From Luzula sylvatica (taxonomy: Eukaryota > Streptophyta > Magnoliopsida > Poales > Juncaceae): 64,000 nucleotides of DNA. Position 1 is the stretch's first letter. Each line of letters starts with the position of its first letter. The DNA is taken from NCBI GenBank assembly GCA_946800325.1, contig OX326960.1:56566855-56630854 (forward strand), given 5' to 3'. The position numbers and the translations under genes are program-made. The notes below the pieces were generated by a model. It had not been told where the DNA came from and did not search any database. It worked only from the letters and a program-made list of their open reading frames with translations. This document shows, in pieces, positions 45,556 to 56,273 of this stretch.

Positions 45556-45765
45556 GTTAGCCTAGTTGGTCACACCTCTTGGCTAGGGAGCGAGAGGTGT
45601 GGGGTTCGATTCCTGGCGGGGACACTGGATTATAGATTAAATGTTAAATGAGTGAATAGAGTGTGTGGCCTACGGGTTTGTAATAAAAAATAAAAAAAAA
45701 AGAGATTGTGTTTGGAAGGGGGACTTTGAGCCCTCTCCGAATTTACTCAAAAAAAAAAAAAAAAC
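45556..45765 (+). mobile_element. tRNA-derived SINE
   Basis: Box A TTAGCCTAGTTGGTCACACC and box B GGGGTTCGATTCC mark a tRNA-like head. A 3' part with GTGTGTGGCCTACGGG and an A14 tail follows. AACTAATC occurs at both sides (about 45537 and 45764) in an imperfect longer duplication. It is not a tRNA gene, since the acceptor stem and the 3' half do not fold as one. Confidence 0.75.
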
Positions 45766-45966
45766 TAATCCAAATTAGATAGAAACTCTACAAGAACCCG
45801 GGCCACTATCCACGAGTGAACCGATTTTCGACTGCATGATCATGACCGTTGAATGATCCTTCATCGGTCTGCCCAAATACATCTTAACGGTCATCTTGTT
45901 CCTATAAAGCGAGATAATGCAACGTTGAATTGAAAATCTAGTGCTTTCGTCGATTTTGCCTGGTAG

Positions 45967-46510
45967 TAGAGGGTAAACGGAGCGGATACGGACATATAAT
46001 GATCAAACTGTTTTCGGATCCGTTTAATTTTTTCGAATACGAATACAAATAGTAACGGATACAGATACAATTTGGATATTATACGAATACGGTTCGGATA
46101 TTATCGAATACGAATACGGATACAGATTAATTTCGAATACCGAAACGGTTAAAATATCATAATTATATTATTTGTTAAAGAAATTGTCCATCTAAAAGAA
46201 TACAATTATAATTACAATTTTTTTTTTTTAAATATTCAAGTATCATTAATAAAAATAATCATAAAAATCACAAATAAAATAACAATTAAATTAAGAAAGC
46301 AACAAAATATGATGATACATATATGAATTTGATATCCGTAACCATATCTGATATCTGAATATGTATATGTATCCGGGAACAAAATCGTTTACCATATCCA
46401 ATATCTGTATCCGGTATCCGTTCGGATACGGATATTTTTATTCGAAATACAAATACTTTTCGAATACGGTTAGGGTTCAGTCGGATAATATCCAACCCGT
46501 TAACACCCTA
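45967..46510. mobile_element. hAT-type MITE with GGATACG repeats
   Basis: 544 bp between exact CCTGGTAG copies (45959-45966, 46511-46518). Ends TAGAGGGTAAACGG / CCGTTAACACCCTA. Subterminal zones are made of CGGATACGAATACGGAT-like words. It splits a PME pseudogene exon. Confidence 0.9.
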
Positions 46511-46945
46511 CCTGGTAGGCCTTGTTTGGTTCGGATTGTGGAATATTGAAAGGCAATAGCACCATCGCCGAAGATAATATCGATCGTACCCGTACAAAAC
46601 AAGGAACTCAAATGACGTAAATCTCTCATTTACGAGACTTACAAAATTAGAAAAAGAAAGAACAGTCATATTTTCTTAATTTTTTTTATCAACTTATTTT
46701 TGTCTTGACCGTGCCTGTGATGCCGCAATCCCAATAAAATTGGTGAAATGAATGTGCAAAAAGTGCGTTTTAGAAAACATCAAAAAAACAACGGTAAAAG
46801 ATAGACTGGTTTAAGCTCGAGCGTAGGGCCACCGACTGGTGCTTTTGCGACCCCGCTGAGTTGTGGAACCCGATCTCTTACCATGAAACCTCTTTCCATC
46901 TACAACTGTCACGGATTATATTTTAAGGCATCAAGAGTTAGTTTA

Positions 46946-47982
46946 CTTTTTTATTTTTTATTTTTTGAATATAGAGTAGGCTCTTTGTTCCTTCTCTCTT
47001 TAGGATATCGGATTTGTCGAGATTTGAACTCCTCGTTTCTTTGAGGTTTGAGTGAATACCCAACCGCTTGACATAACAATTCTGATATGGATGTCTCCCT
47101 GATCCTGCCTCTTCTTTGGCAGTGGTGGAAAGCGCGGAACAGGCTGGTTTTTGAGAATAAACCGATTTTCATACCGCAAATTATCCATCTGGCTAGGCTT
47201 GATCAAGTGTATGGTGCCTTAGCAACTCAACCAGAAGGTATGCCGATAAATCAGCTGGGGACGATCTACGTCGATGATCTGGTATGTTTTTGTGATTTCT
47301 CAGGGGACCAAGAGGGAAGAAACGGAGTAGGAATGGTAATTAAAGACAAGCGTGGGAGGGATCTATTAATATTGGCTAAGGAATTCTCAGGTCATTATTC
47401 TATAATCGAGGGTGAGTTCTGGGCGATAAAAACGGCATTACAAACCATTCATCGAAGATTCCCGGATAGAAGATGTTTGTTTCTGACTGATTGTGAAGAG
47501 GCGGCGCGTACCATGAATCTCACCCAAGATATTAACGAACTGGAGGTCTCCAGGTGGGAGGCATTGGGGACAACAAGAGAATGTCTTCGCTGGAAAAGAA
47601 GGATAAAGGACCCCACTTTCAGATGGATTCCGCGAGAAGGAAATGAGGAGGCCCATAATTTGGCTAACATGGCGCGCCTCCTAAAAATCGATTACGAAGA
47701 TGTTACTTTCCCGCCTATGACGTAGGCCACAGAGTTCATCTTCCTGAAGGGATTTCGAAGCACAATGTTAGGCTTCAGATAGGACTTTTGCGTTTTATAT
47801 GTCTTTTAGTTATTTTCAGTTTTTTAACCTCTCCTGTTCCTGTGTTCTGAGGACGAGGGGAGTTGCATTGATTTGAGTCTGTTCTATTTTGTGTTACAGT
47901 TTAGTAATGGTCACAAGTATGTATGTTTTTGGTTCTGTACGAACTTGTTTATTAATGGCAGTTAATAGCCTAAGGGCTTTAC

Positions 47983-48014
<32 letters not shown>
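46946..48014 (+). mobile_element. 5'-truncated LINE with poly(A) tail
   Basis: About 1.07 kb ending in A29 (47986-48014). AAGAGTTAGTTTA occurs at 46933-46945 and 48026-48038, a 13-bp target duplication, though 11 bases separate the tail from the right copy. It carries only the 3' end of ORF2. It lies in what was an intron of the PME pseudogene. Confidence 0.75.
47087..47725 (+). pseudogene. LINE RNase H-like C-terminal domain
   Basis: 212 open codons. WQWWKARNRLVFENK is the linker usually found after the reverse transcriptase of plant LINEs. An RNase H fold of the RVT_3 type follows: YVDD, GVGMVIKDKRGRDLL, EGEFWAIKTAL (Glu), LFLTDCEEA (Asp) and NEEAHNLANMA, where the last usual Asp is His. 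The reverse transcriptase itself is missing, so this is the tail of a truncated insertion, not a host gene. The uninterrupted frame suggests it is not very old. Confidence 0.72.
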
Positions 48015-48248
48015 CAAGTTTTGATAAGAGTTAGTTTAGTTGAAATCTCTTTTCTTAAAATGCAGATTTTGAGAAAATTTTGTGAATGGGCTCTGTTAAT
48101 CGCCTTTCGGTTTGTCCTTCAAACAAATGGTCTATGAACTATATAGATAACAAATGCCTAATGAGTAATGTCAGACTAGGGCCCTAGAGACATGATTTTG
48201 TTAACCAAACACTTTTGAGAATGGATCATATTCATGGTACCTAACAAA

Positions 48249-49940
48249 TCTATCTTACTTATAAAGTTAGGGGAAATGGGAGAAATCTCTGCAGCCACGT
48301 CATCAGGGGCCTCTTTGTAAAAAAAAAAATTAATTTATATTTTGGTCATTTTTTATTTACATTTTGGTCTTTTTTTTAAAACAAAATTACATTTTGGTCA
48401 TTTTTATTGACATTTTGGTCCTTCAAGTTTAAAAAATTACATTTTGGTCCAGGGGCCTCTTTGTAAAAAAATTAATTTATATTTTGGTCCTTTTTAGTTG
48501 AAAAAACATGGGAGAAATCTGTGCAGCCACTTCACTAGGGGCCTCTTTGTAAAAAAAAATTTAATTTACATTTTGGTCCTTTTTAAAAAAAAAAATTACA
48601 TTTGGGTCCTTTTTATTGACATTTTGGTCCTTCAAGTTTAAAAAACTACATTTTGGTCCAGGGGCCTCTTTGTAAAAAATTTAATTTACATTTTTTATGT
48701 TATATAATTTTAATATTTCATTCATTACAAATATTCGACTTATGTATTATTTTTCTTGAAAAATTAACATAAAATTATAATAAGTTGAACAATATTATTA
48801 AAAGAAAATCTTGCAAATATTTAAAAACAAAATATCATAAAACTATTAAAAAATACATAAAAGAAAAACTAAAATAAAAAGTAGATGTTTAAATAGATAT
48901 TTTCTATGAATATATTTGCAAGGTATTTATTTATTATAGTTTATTTTATTATTATTTAACTTTTTAAAAAAAAATTTACATTTTGGTCCTTTTTAATTCA
49001 CATTTTGGTTATTTTTATTGACATTTTGGTCCTTCAAGTTTAAAAAATTACATTTTGGTCCAGGGACCTCTTTGTAAAAAATTTAATTTATATTTTGGTC
49101 CTTTTTAGTTGAAAAAACATGGGAGAAATCTGTGCAGCCACGTCACCAGGGGCCTCTTTGTAAAAAAAAAATTTAATTTACATTTTGGTCCTTTTTTTAA
49201 AAAAAATTTACATTTGGGTCCTTTTTTATTCACATTTTGGTCCTTCAAGTTTAAAAAACTACATTTTGGTCCAGGGGCCTCTTTGTAAAAAATTTAATTT
49301 ACATTTTGTATGTTATATAATTTTAATATTTCATTCATTACAAATATTCGACTTATGTATTATTTTTCTTGAAAAACTAACATAAAATTATAATAAGTTG
49401 AACAATATTATTAAAAGAAAATCTTGCAAATATTTAAAAATAAAATATCATAAAACTATTAAAAAATACATAAAAGGAAAACTAAAATAAAAAGTAGATG
49501 TTTAAATAGATATTTTCTATGAATATATTTGCAAGGTATTTATTTATTATTGTTTATTTTATTATTATTTAATGTTAGTTTTTTATGAATAAAGAATGGA
49601 ATATTAAAATTATATAAACAAAATATGTAATAATTAAAATTTTTTTAAATCACTACATGTTAAGAAGTGTTTATGAATTTTCTTAAAATTAATAAAAAAT
49701 AACAAAAATAACTTTTAATTATTACATATGAGATTTCAAGGGTATTTTGGAAAAAAAAAATTAATATCATCCATAAGGGATATTTTAAAATAAAAGTTTG
49801 GTAAAGAGTTTTTTGGAGTTTACGAAAAGATAGAGGATATCCAAAAAAATTAGGGGGTTAAAAATATACCAAATCACAGATGTGCGAATAATCATGACAA
49901 ATTCGAGGGCTCCCGCGCAATTGCGCGGGGAAAAAGCTAG
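48249..49940 (+). mobile_element. Non-autonomous Helitron
   Basis: 1692 bp starting TCTATCTTACTTATAAAG after an A (48248) and ending CTAG before a T (49941). A perfect 18-bp palindrome CCCGCGCAATTGCGCGGG (49912-49929) stands 11 bases before the end. These are the hallmarks of Helitrons, which insert between A and T without duplicating the target. The interior repeats ACATTTTGGTCC about 20 times and has two long copies of one block (48661-48960 and 49271-49570). No RepHel gene. Confidence 0.88.
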
Positions 49941-50207
49941 TTTATTAGAAAACTTGGAAGAACAGAAGATAAATAAGAAAGGAAATTAAGAATATTCACC
50001 AAAATTTGTCATAAAGAAAATTGGCGTGCCGTCATCAAAATTCAAGCCTCCAATTTCTCCAACCAAGATCACATTCCATTTCTCCTTTGCAACTTTCACA
50101 TTTTCGTAATAAATCTTTTCTTTCACGGGAATCACGAAAGGGTCCTTGTTTCACAAGGGAACGAAAGTTACGAAACGAACAGCCTCCGAAACTGCCCTCA
50201 CTAAACC

Positions 50208-50807
50208 TAGGGGTGTCAACGGTTCGGATCCGGTTCGGATAGTGGTCATACCAGATCCAGATCCATATTGTCGGATCCGGATACGGTTCGGATAATAAAC
50301 GGATACGGATACGGTTCGGATATTGTCGGATACGGATACGGATATGGTTCTGTTTCGGATATTAAAACGGATATTATGTTATCATAACATAACTTACTTT
50401 TTAGCTATAAATATATATAATTTGTGACATGAACGTAAAATATGATTATATTTAAACATAATTTTACGATTGTGAGTTAAATCATTTACAAATCATTAAT
50501 TTGTATATGTTTTTTCAACTACTATCAAATATAATACATAAAAATAATATATAATATGAGTATCCGGATCCGATTTCGGATACTCGAATCTAGTTTCAAG
50601 TATCCGGATCCTAAAAATACCCGGATCCGGAACACGGATCCGGTTCCCGCACCAAAACCGAATATCGAATCCGGTTCCGAATCTTAAAATTAGCAACCAG
50701 ATCCATATCCGGATCCACTCGGATTCGGATATTTTTTTCGAATCCGGATATTTTTTCGGATACGGTTCGGATCGGTTCGGGCAATATCCACACCATTGAC
50801 ATCCCTA
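50208..50807. mobile_element. hAT-type MITE with GGATCCGGTTC repeats
   Basis: 600 bp between exact ACTAAACC copies (50200-50207, 50808-50815). Ends TAGGGGTGTCAACGG and, in complement, TAGGGATGTCAATGG. Subterminal zones repeat GGATACGGTTCGGAT and CCGGATCCG. It splits the catalytic domain of the PME pseudogene; removing it with one target copy joins GSGL directly to VRAVSEAV. Confidence 0.92.
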
Positions 50808-50879
50808 ACTAAACCCGACCCGTCATTTGCCATAGTAACGTTTGGCATTAATCGGGTTGGATCCCTCAAAATATATAAC

Positions 50880-51170
50880 TACATCCTTAAAAAATCTTAA
50901 ATACGTCCTTTCAAAGGGTAAATATCCTATTTATCCTTAAAAAATCTTAAATACTTTTTTTACTAGTTTTTTCCAAGTTTTCCATGCTTTCGAAATATAA
51001 AAAATATCCAAATTATTAAGGATGATTATAGTTTTTGAGAGGATAAACTTTCGAAATATAAAAAATATCCAAATTATTAACTTGACATTAATTTTTTCCA
51101 AGTTTTCCATGCTTTAATAATCTAATTAAAACTATCACGATGATTATAGTTTTTGAGAGGATAAATTTGA
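50880..51170. repeat. Interleaved direct repeats upstream of mTERF4
   Basis: GATTATAGTTTTTGAGAGGA occurs at about 51025 and 51141. TTTTCCAAGTTTTCCATGCT occurs at about 50970 and 51095. TTCGAAATATAAAAAATATC occurs at about 50989 and 51051. ATCCTTAAAAAATCTTAAAT occurs at about 50884 and 50934. Overlapping local duplications explain the pattern. Confidence 0.8.
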
Positions 51171-51224
51171 TATATTTTTTTAAAAGGGTAAATATGATAT
51201 TTTGGATTTTAGAAGGCCTAGCTC

Positions 51225-51250
51225 AGCCCAGCCCAGCCCAGCCCAGCCCA
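51225..51250 (-). promoter_or_regulatory. Five tandem site II boxes (TGGGCT) of mTERF4
   Basis: AGCCCA is repeated five times at a 5-bp step (51225, 51230, 51235, 51240, 51245), which is TGGGCT on the other strand. Site II elements (TGGGCC/T) bind TCP factors and are frequent in promoters of plant genes for organelle gene expression. They lie 94-119 bp before the mTERF4 start codon. Confidence 0.6.
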
Positions 51251-51343
51251 CGTAATAATGCGAGTCAACAGCTCCATTGTGCATCGTCTCCTCTCTCCAG
51301 TCTTCACTCTCTATCTCCATTCCTAGGGTTTTGGGTTTTCGCC

Positions 51344-52786
51344 ATGCTCAGTCTCGTTCGCTCTAAGCCCCAATCCTTCTTCCTCCGCCCCCTGTTGTCC
51401 ATTCTGTATTCTACCCAAAACCCACCTTCAAAGCTTCCTGAGTATGAGATGCCAACCGTGACATGGGGCGCGATTCAAGGCAAGAAAGAGCAACTCGTCT
51501 CGCGGGTCATCATTTCCGACTACCTGAAAGTCCTTGGTATTGTCCCGGACGAGCTATGCCACGTTGAACTCCCCTCCTCTGTCGATGTCATGCGAGAACG
51601 TGTCGAGTTCCTCCAGCGTCTCGGCCTCACCATTGACGATCTCAACAACTATCCTCTACTTCTCGCCTGCTCCGTTCGCAAAAACATGATTCCAGTACTT
51701 TCCTACTTGGAAAAACTTGGTATTCAGAGGACCAATTTAGCCGATTTCACGAGACGTTATCCCCAATGTCTTCATGCGAGTGTGGTGGTCGAGCTAGCTC
51801 CAGTCATCAAGTTCTTACGTGGATTGGACGTGGAGAGGAGTGATATCCCTTATGTATTACAGAAATACCCTGAATTGCTAGGGTTTAAACCAGAAGGTAC
51901 AATGAGCACTTCGGTGGCTTATTTGGTGAGTATTGGAGTCGGACCGAGAGACATTGGGCCAATGGTGACTCAATACCCCCAATATTTAGGGATGCGTGTT
52001 GGGACGATTATCAAGCCATTTGTAGATTATCTCGTATCTCTTGGTTTGCCCAAGATTATTGTTGCGAGAATGCTTGAAAAAAGGCCATATCTTTTGGGGT
52101 ACGATTTGGAGGAAGTTATCAAACCTAACACGGATACAATTCTCAGTTTTGGTGTGACGAAAGAGTTGATTCCTTTTATTATTGCGCAATTTCCCCTAAT
52201 TCTAGGGTTGCCTTTGAAAACCAAGCTTTCTTCTCAGCAGTATTTCTTCAGTCTGAAATTAAAAATCGACCCAGATGGATTTGCACGAGTAATCGAGAAA
52301 ATGCCCCAAATTATTACGCTGAACCAAAAAGTGATTTTGAAAGGAATCGAGTTTTTGCGTGAACGTGGTTTACCTGAAGAGGAGGTGGCGGAAATGATAA
52401 TTAAATGTCCCCAAATAATTGCGCAGAGAATCGAAATAATGAAAAATAGTTATTACTTCTTTAAAACCGAGATGAAGCGACCCGTAAAGGAATTATATGA
52501 ATTTCCAGAATATTTGACGTATAGTTTGGAGTCGAGAATAAAACCAAGACATAGGAGAATTGCAGAGAAAGGAATGGATTGTAGCTTAGATTGGATGTTG
52601 AATTGCAGTGATCAGAGATTTGAAGAGAGGTTGAGAGGAGGGGTCTACATCGAAGGGGATGGACTGGGTCCGTCTTTTGTTATGGGGGGCAAGTTGGAGA
52701 TGCCAAAGAGCCAGTTTGTTTCTGATGGGGAGGATGATGATGATAGTGATAATGAGGTTTTGTATAGAAGAACCGTTTCGCTCTAG
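51344..52786 (+). CDS. MTERF4: mTERF4-type organelle mTERF protein (BSM/RUG2-like)
   Basis: Intronless, 480 residues. mTERF proteins bind nucleic acid in plastids or mitochondria; BSM/RUG2 is needed for plastid group II intron processing and organelle development. I start at the ATG at 51344 (MLSLVRSKPQSFFLRPLLSI), a basic, Ser-rich transit-like N-terminus, not at an in-frame ATG 204 bp upstream that would translate the AGCCCA repeat. About eight mTERF helical repeats follow, each with a Pro-containing core such as YPLLLACSVRKN, RYPQCLHASV, KYPELLGFKP, QYPQYLGMRV and KMPQIITLNQ. The end IEGDGLGPSFVMGGKLEMP and the acidic tail ending LYRRTVSL match the mTERF4 group as I know it. No defects seen. 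Confidence 0.88.
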   Translation: MLSLVRSKPQSFFLRPLLSILYSTQNPPSKLPEYEMPTVTWGAIQGKKEQLVSRVIISDYLKVLGIVPDELCHVELPSSVDVMRERVEFLQRLGLTIDDLNNYPLLLACSVRKNMIPVLSYLEKLGIQRTNLADFTRRYPQCLHASVVVELAPVIKFLRGLDVERSDIPYVLQKYPELLGFKPEGTMSTSVAYLVSIGVGPRDIGPMVTQYPQYLGMRVGTIIKPFVDYLVSLGLPKIIVARMLEKRPYLLGYDLEEVIKPNTDTILSFGVTKELIPFIIAQFPLILGLPLKTKLSSQQYFFSLKLKIDPDGFARVIEKMPQIITLNQKVILKGIEFLRERGLPEEEVAEMIIKCPQIIAQRIEIMKNSYYFFKTEMKRPVKELYEFPEYLTYSLESRIKPRHRRIAEKGMDCSLDWMLNCSDQRFEERLRGGVYIEGDGLGPSFVMGGKLEMPKSQFVSDGEDDDDSDNEVLYRRTVSL

Positions 52787-53209
52787 TAAGTTTTCTAAGT
52801 TTATGATATGATTGGTTTGGTTTATAGAACCCAAAAATGGTACTGCTATTGGAATGGTACCAGTAAGAACTGTACCTTGCTGACTGGTACTGTTGAAACC
52901 GGAGGCAATGAGATAATTTTTGGGTATATGTAGTTTTGATCCATGATTTTTTTTTTTTTAAAAGTTCCATGTAAGGGGAGAGGAGGTTTTTTGTGGTATG
53001 TGATGATGGAGGGTTGATCAATGTGTTTAATGTATAAATAAAACTTGAATGAATTTAATGGCAATAAACATGTTGAATCGACGAATTCTATATTTTGTAA
53101 GGATGCTTAAACTATTTCTTTTAATTTATTGATTTCGAGTTAATGATTGATACAATCAAACTATTTATCGTTGACTTTGAAACAAAACAACACATCTATT
53201 GTACAACAA

Positions 53210-55805
53210 TCATATGTCATCGTCGTAAGGAAATGAGGTGGAACCCAACCAATCATCTCCTGAAATAAAATTCGAAACCGAGAAATATGACGCGTCATCA
53301 TGCGACATCACGTGATATCCGATCCAATTAACCCGTGCATTTGTATCCGAACCTGGTCCACTATTCATATACTCTCCGTAATACAATGTATCCAATTGTC
53401 TACCGGGCCAATTCGTCCACCCGGTTGGATCCACTAACTTGTCGATGAAGGATTCTATATAAACGGTCGTAGAATAGTTCTTCCACGGTCTTCCAAGGTA
53501 TGTTTTCGTGTCGATATCACTCGAAGTTAACTCTTGGGATGCTATTATCGAGCAATTTTGTATGGCGATGCCCGTGTCTTGATTCGGGTCGTCGCGAGAC
53601 TGTGCCGTGATGACATTTGATTGGTTGGGATTAGGTTTTCTGGCGATCATATTGCAGCCTTGGAAAACAACCGCGGCGTTTCCGAAGATGAAATCCACAG
53701 TACCGTAAATGTCGCATTCACGATAAAATTGACGGAACGAGTGTACGTAGAGCGTATCTTGGTACCCATCTATTATGCAACGATAGATGGCTGCCAGGTC
53801 AGCGTTCACTCGGAGGGCCACCGCTTGGCCCTTGAACGGGCCTGCTGTGTTTCTGAATGTGATGTCTCGTGCCAAGAAACCGTCTCCCGATACGGCTGCG
53901 AAAATGTTCGTGAATAATTTTAATAGTTTAGTAAATCTTTAACTAGATACTTATCATTGCCCAATAAGATTAATTTGTTATTTTAGTAAATCTTGCATTA
54001 TATACTTATCATTGTTCACAGAATGTCAGATCTGAAGTCAAGATCATAATAATGATGCTCCGAGAAATGTTTATATGGGACCTTTTACCTAACCAATAAA
54101 AATCTCCCTTGTTTTCAAATATTTCGTAACTAACTAACCAACACTATTATTTTTCGAGGCCATATATGATGCCCCTCAAATTCCCCCACAATTTTCTGAC
54201 AATAATAATTCATGATTAATTCAATAATTAGTGTTTTGGATTAACGATTAATTCATAATTATTTATTTTTAAATATTTAAAATTAATCATTAATTAGTAT
54301 GGACCTTAATTCCATATTAAATTTGTAGTAATTATGAATTAATTGTTAATCCACTTTGCTAATTATGAGATTAGTTAGTGTTGGGAAATTATTGGGGAAA
54401 TGAGGGAGAAAAGTATAATTTTCCTTATTTTTCATTGATAGCCATAAAATTTCCTCCAATTAAGATACTTGCAATTATTATATATGAATGTTATTAAAGG
54501 TCTCTTGACTTAATTAGTAACCATGTTGACTATAAAAATTATGAATTATACAGCCATGTCATATATATGTGGGTTATCACTATCAGGACTCTATAGAACT
54601 TCAAAATAATGTTTGTTTTATATTAGACCAGCATATCATTCGAAATTTGTTAAACCACTAGTAAATGACTTACCAACAGTGGCAGATCGGAATGTGGTCC
54701 AGCCATCCCCGACACTCTTGGATCCGGTGATCACCGTTGTATCTCGGTCATCGCCAAGCAGGACAATGTTGGTCTTGTTAATATCTATGAATATATTTTC
54801 CTCATACATACCAGCTTTCACCGTAATAATTATTCGATCATTGCTGTTGGTTGGTGCAAATGCAATTGCTTCTCCTATTGTCGAGAAGTTTCCGCTCCCG
54901 TCCTTTGCCACGGTTATGATCGACGATGGGTCATATCTTAAAATTTGATAATGTACACATTAGATTGCATTTGAATGGTACAAACTACAAATTATAAGGA
55001 TGGATTTATGATAAGTTACCCATTGTCATCACCATTGGTATCGCCATCGCCGTTATCATCACTCTGAAGTAGTTTGCGATCCCTCCGTGGGACCCATACT
55101 GGAAAATCTGATACAGATAATCTCCTTCCCTGCTTTCTGGGCCCACCTAAACCGATTTAAAATACCCGTGGCTCGTAAAAATATAAAACAAATTATTATT
55201 TTACTATGTAAGATAGTCTCAGACTGACCTCCAGATACGAGAGATAGTGCATTGCTGATAGGCTCATACGCAGATGAGAGCGATGAAACAAGCATTTGCT
55301 TCATCGACCCATGAGCTCCTTCGAGCCCATCAAGACACGTGGCCTTGTTTGTCAGTGCAGCTGACAGCTGGGTTCGAATGTCGGATAGATATTTGGCCGG
55401 TGAACCAGACTTTATAAGCGAGGAAGCACGAGAGAGTGAAGAGAGAGTGGATTCATGGAGATCTTTGCAATCTTGTATCGAACTATGTTGCGATTCAATG
55501 AGATATGGGGAATTGGAAGCGGTCGAGAGAAGAGGAGAGATGGAGGAGATGGACGATACGGCTGAGATGAGAGTTCGGAGAACCAAGGAGAGAATGTTTA
55601 TGGGGAGGTTAAGGGAAATGGAGATGTCCATCGACGAGAGGCACGACGACGGGTAAGGGGTGGATTTGCATAAAGATTTTAGATCAGAGAAATTTAATGT
55701 GTTTGTTTTAGATTCTGAATGTGGTTTAGAGTGTATTGGTGTGGAAAGAAGAAGGAAGAAGAAGAGGAAGATTGAGAGTGTTAACAGAGAGGAGTGAGAA
55801 ACCAT
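53210..55805 (-). CDS. Type-I pectin methylesterase with inhibitor-like pro-region (PME2)
   Basis: Secreted pectin-demethylating enzyme of 550 residues. Exons (minus strand): 55805-55229, 55146-55020, 54936-54674 and 53895-53210; phases agree. It has a signal-anchor-like N-terminus (LLTLSIFLFFFLLLSTPIH), a PMEI domain (LCKSTPYPSSC, IQDCKDL, ATCLDGLEG), a processing region (GRRLSVSDFPVW, RRDRKLL) and an Asp/Gly-rich linker. The catalytic motifs are GMYEE, QAVAL, QDTL, DFIFG and YLGRPW, all with active-site residues kept. The pro-region is split by an extra 82-bp intron not seen in PME1. The 778-bp intron 3 holds a Mutator-like MITE. A TATATTATATG stretch is about 55 bp upstream of the ATG. It is divergent from PME1 in sequence. 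Confidence 0.95.
54156..54424. mobile_element. Mutator-like MITE in PME2 intron 3
   Basis: 269 bp between exact 9-bp TTATTTTTC copies (54147-54155, 54425-54433). Ends GAGGCCATATATGATGCCCC and, in complement, GGAAAATTATACTTTTCTCC. Sister of the copy at 41677-41935. Confidence 0.85.
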
Positions 55806-55859
55806 GGTTTTCAGTTTAGAGTGATTTGGAGTGTGAGGTAGTTTGCTTTAATAACATAT

Positions 55860-56222
55860 AATATATCAGAAGGAACGTGTGGTGTATATGTTGTGTTCTT
55901 TCTTTTAATAGTGAAATGAAAAAATGGTATCTAAATTGTAGTGAAATGAATAATAATAATAAGACAAAACATATATATACGATTCTGATATAAATGTTCG
56001 TGCATCTTCACATGTGAGTTGACTATGTCACGTTGTCACTACATACCAGCTTAGCTAATCAAGCAGCTAGAAATACTACTCTGAGCTCTAAAACATGACA
56101 TGACAAGTTTAAAAAGATATAAACCTACGTTATAGTATATATAGTCTTTTTACAATTTAAGCATGAGTGATGATATAAAGACCCTTAATTAGAAGTATAT
56201 TTTCATTTCAAGGGACATTATA

Positions 56223-56269
<47 letters not shown>
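55860..56269. other. PME2 upstream region and (TA)n
   Basis: AT-rich, no gene. A (TA)n tract of about 50 bp is at 56221-56270. Confidence 0.5.

Positions 56270-56273
<4 letters not shown>

Larger units (their letters stand above)
45790..50852 (-). pseudogene. Pectin methylesterase pseudogene split by four transposons
   Basis: Minus-strand pieces follow PME order. At 50852-50808 NVTMANDGSGL, then after a hAT MITE RAVSEAVRFV, a stop, and YYENVKVAKEKWNVILVGE with NFDDGTPIFF at its end (50199-49990). A Helitron and a LINE fragment sit where the intron would be. Then 46900-46519: GFMVRD, a 1-base shift, FHNSAGSQKHQSVALRSS, FYRC, AHSFHQFYWDC, and DIIFGDGAIAFQ. After a second hAT MITE come SIQRC and MYLGRPMKDHST (45958-45790). 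QAVAL is now QSVAL, the LGRPW Trp is Met, and QDTL is lost. No PMEI domain is left. It is the dead middle copy of the PME array. Confidence 0.82.

Noticed and set aside
45556..45640. tRNA gene suggested by box A and box B
   Set aside because: No complete cloverleaf; A-rich tail and flanking duplications identify a SINE.
47087..47725. Host RNase H gene
   Set aside because: It has the LINE linker before the domain, a poly(A) tail shortly after and target duplications, and replaces intron sequence of a pseudogene.
51140..51343. In-frame upstream ATG extending mTERF4 by 68 residues
   Set aside because: The extension translates AT-rich promoter repeats and the site II array; the ATG at 51344 starts a normal transit peptide.
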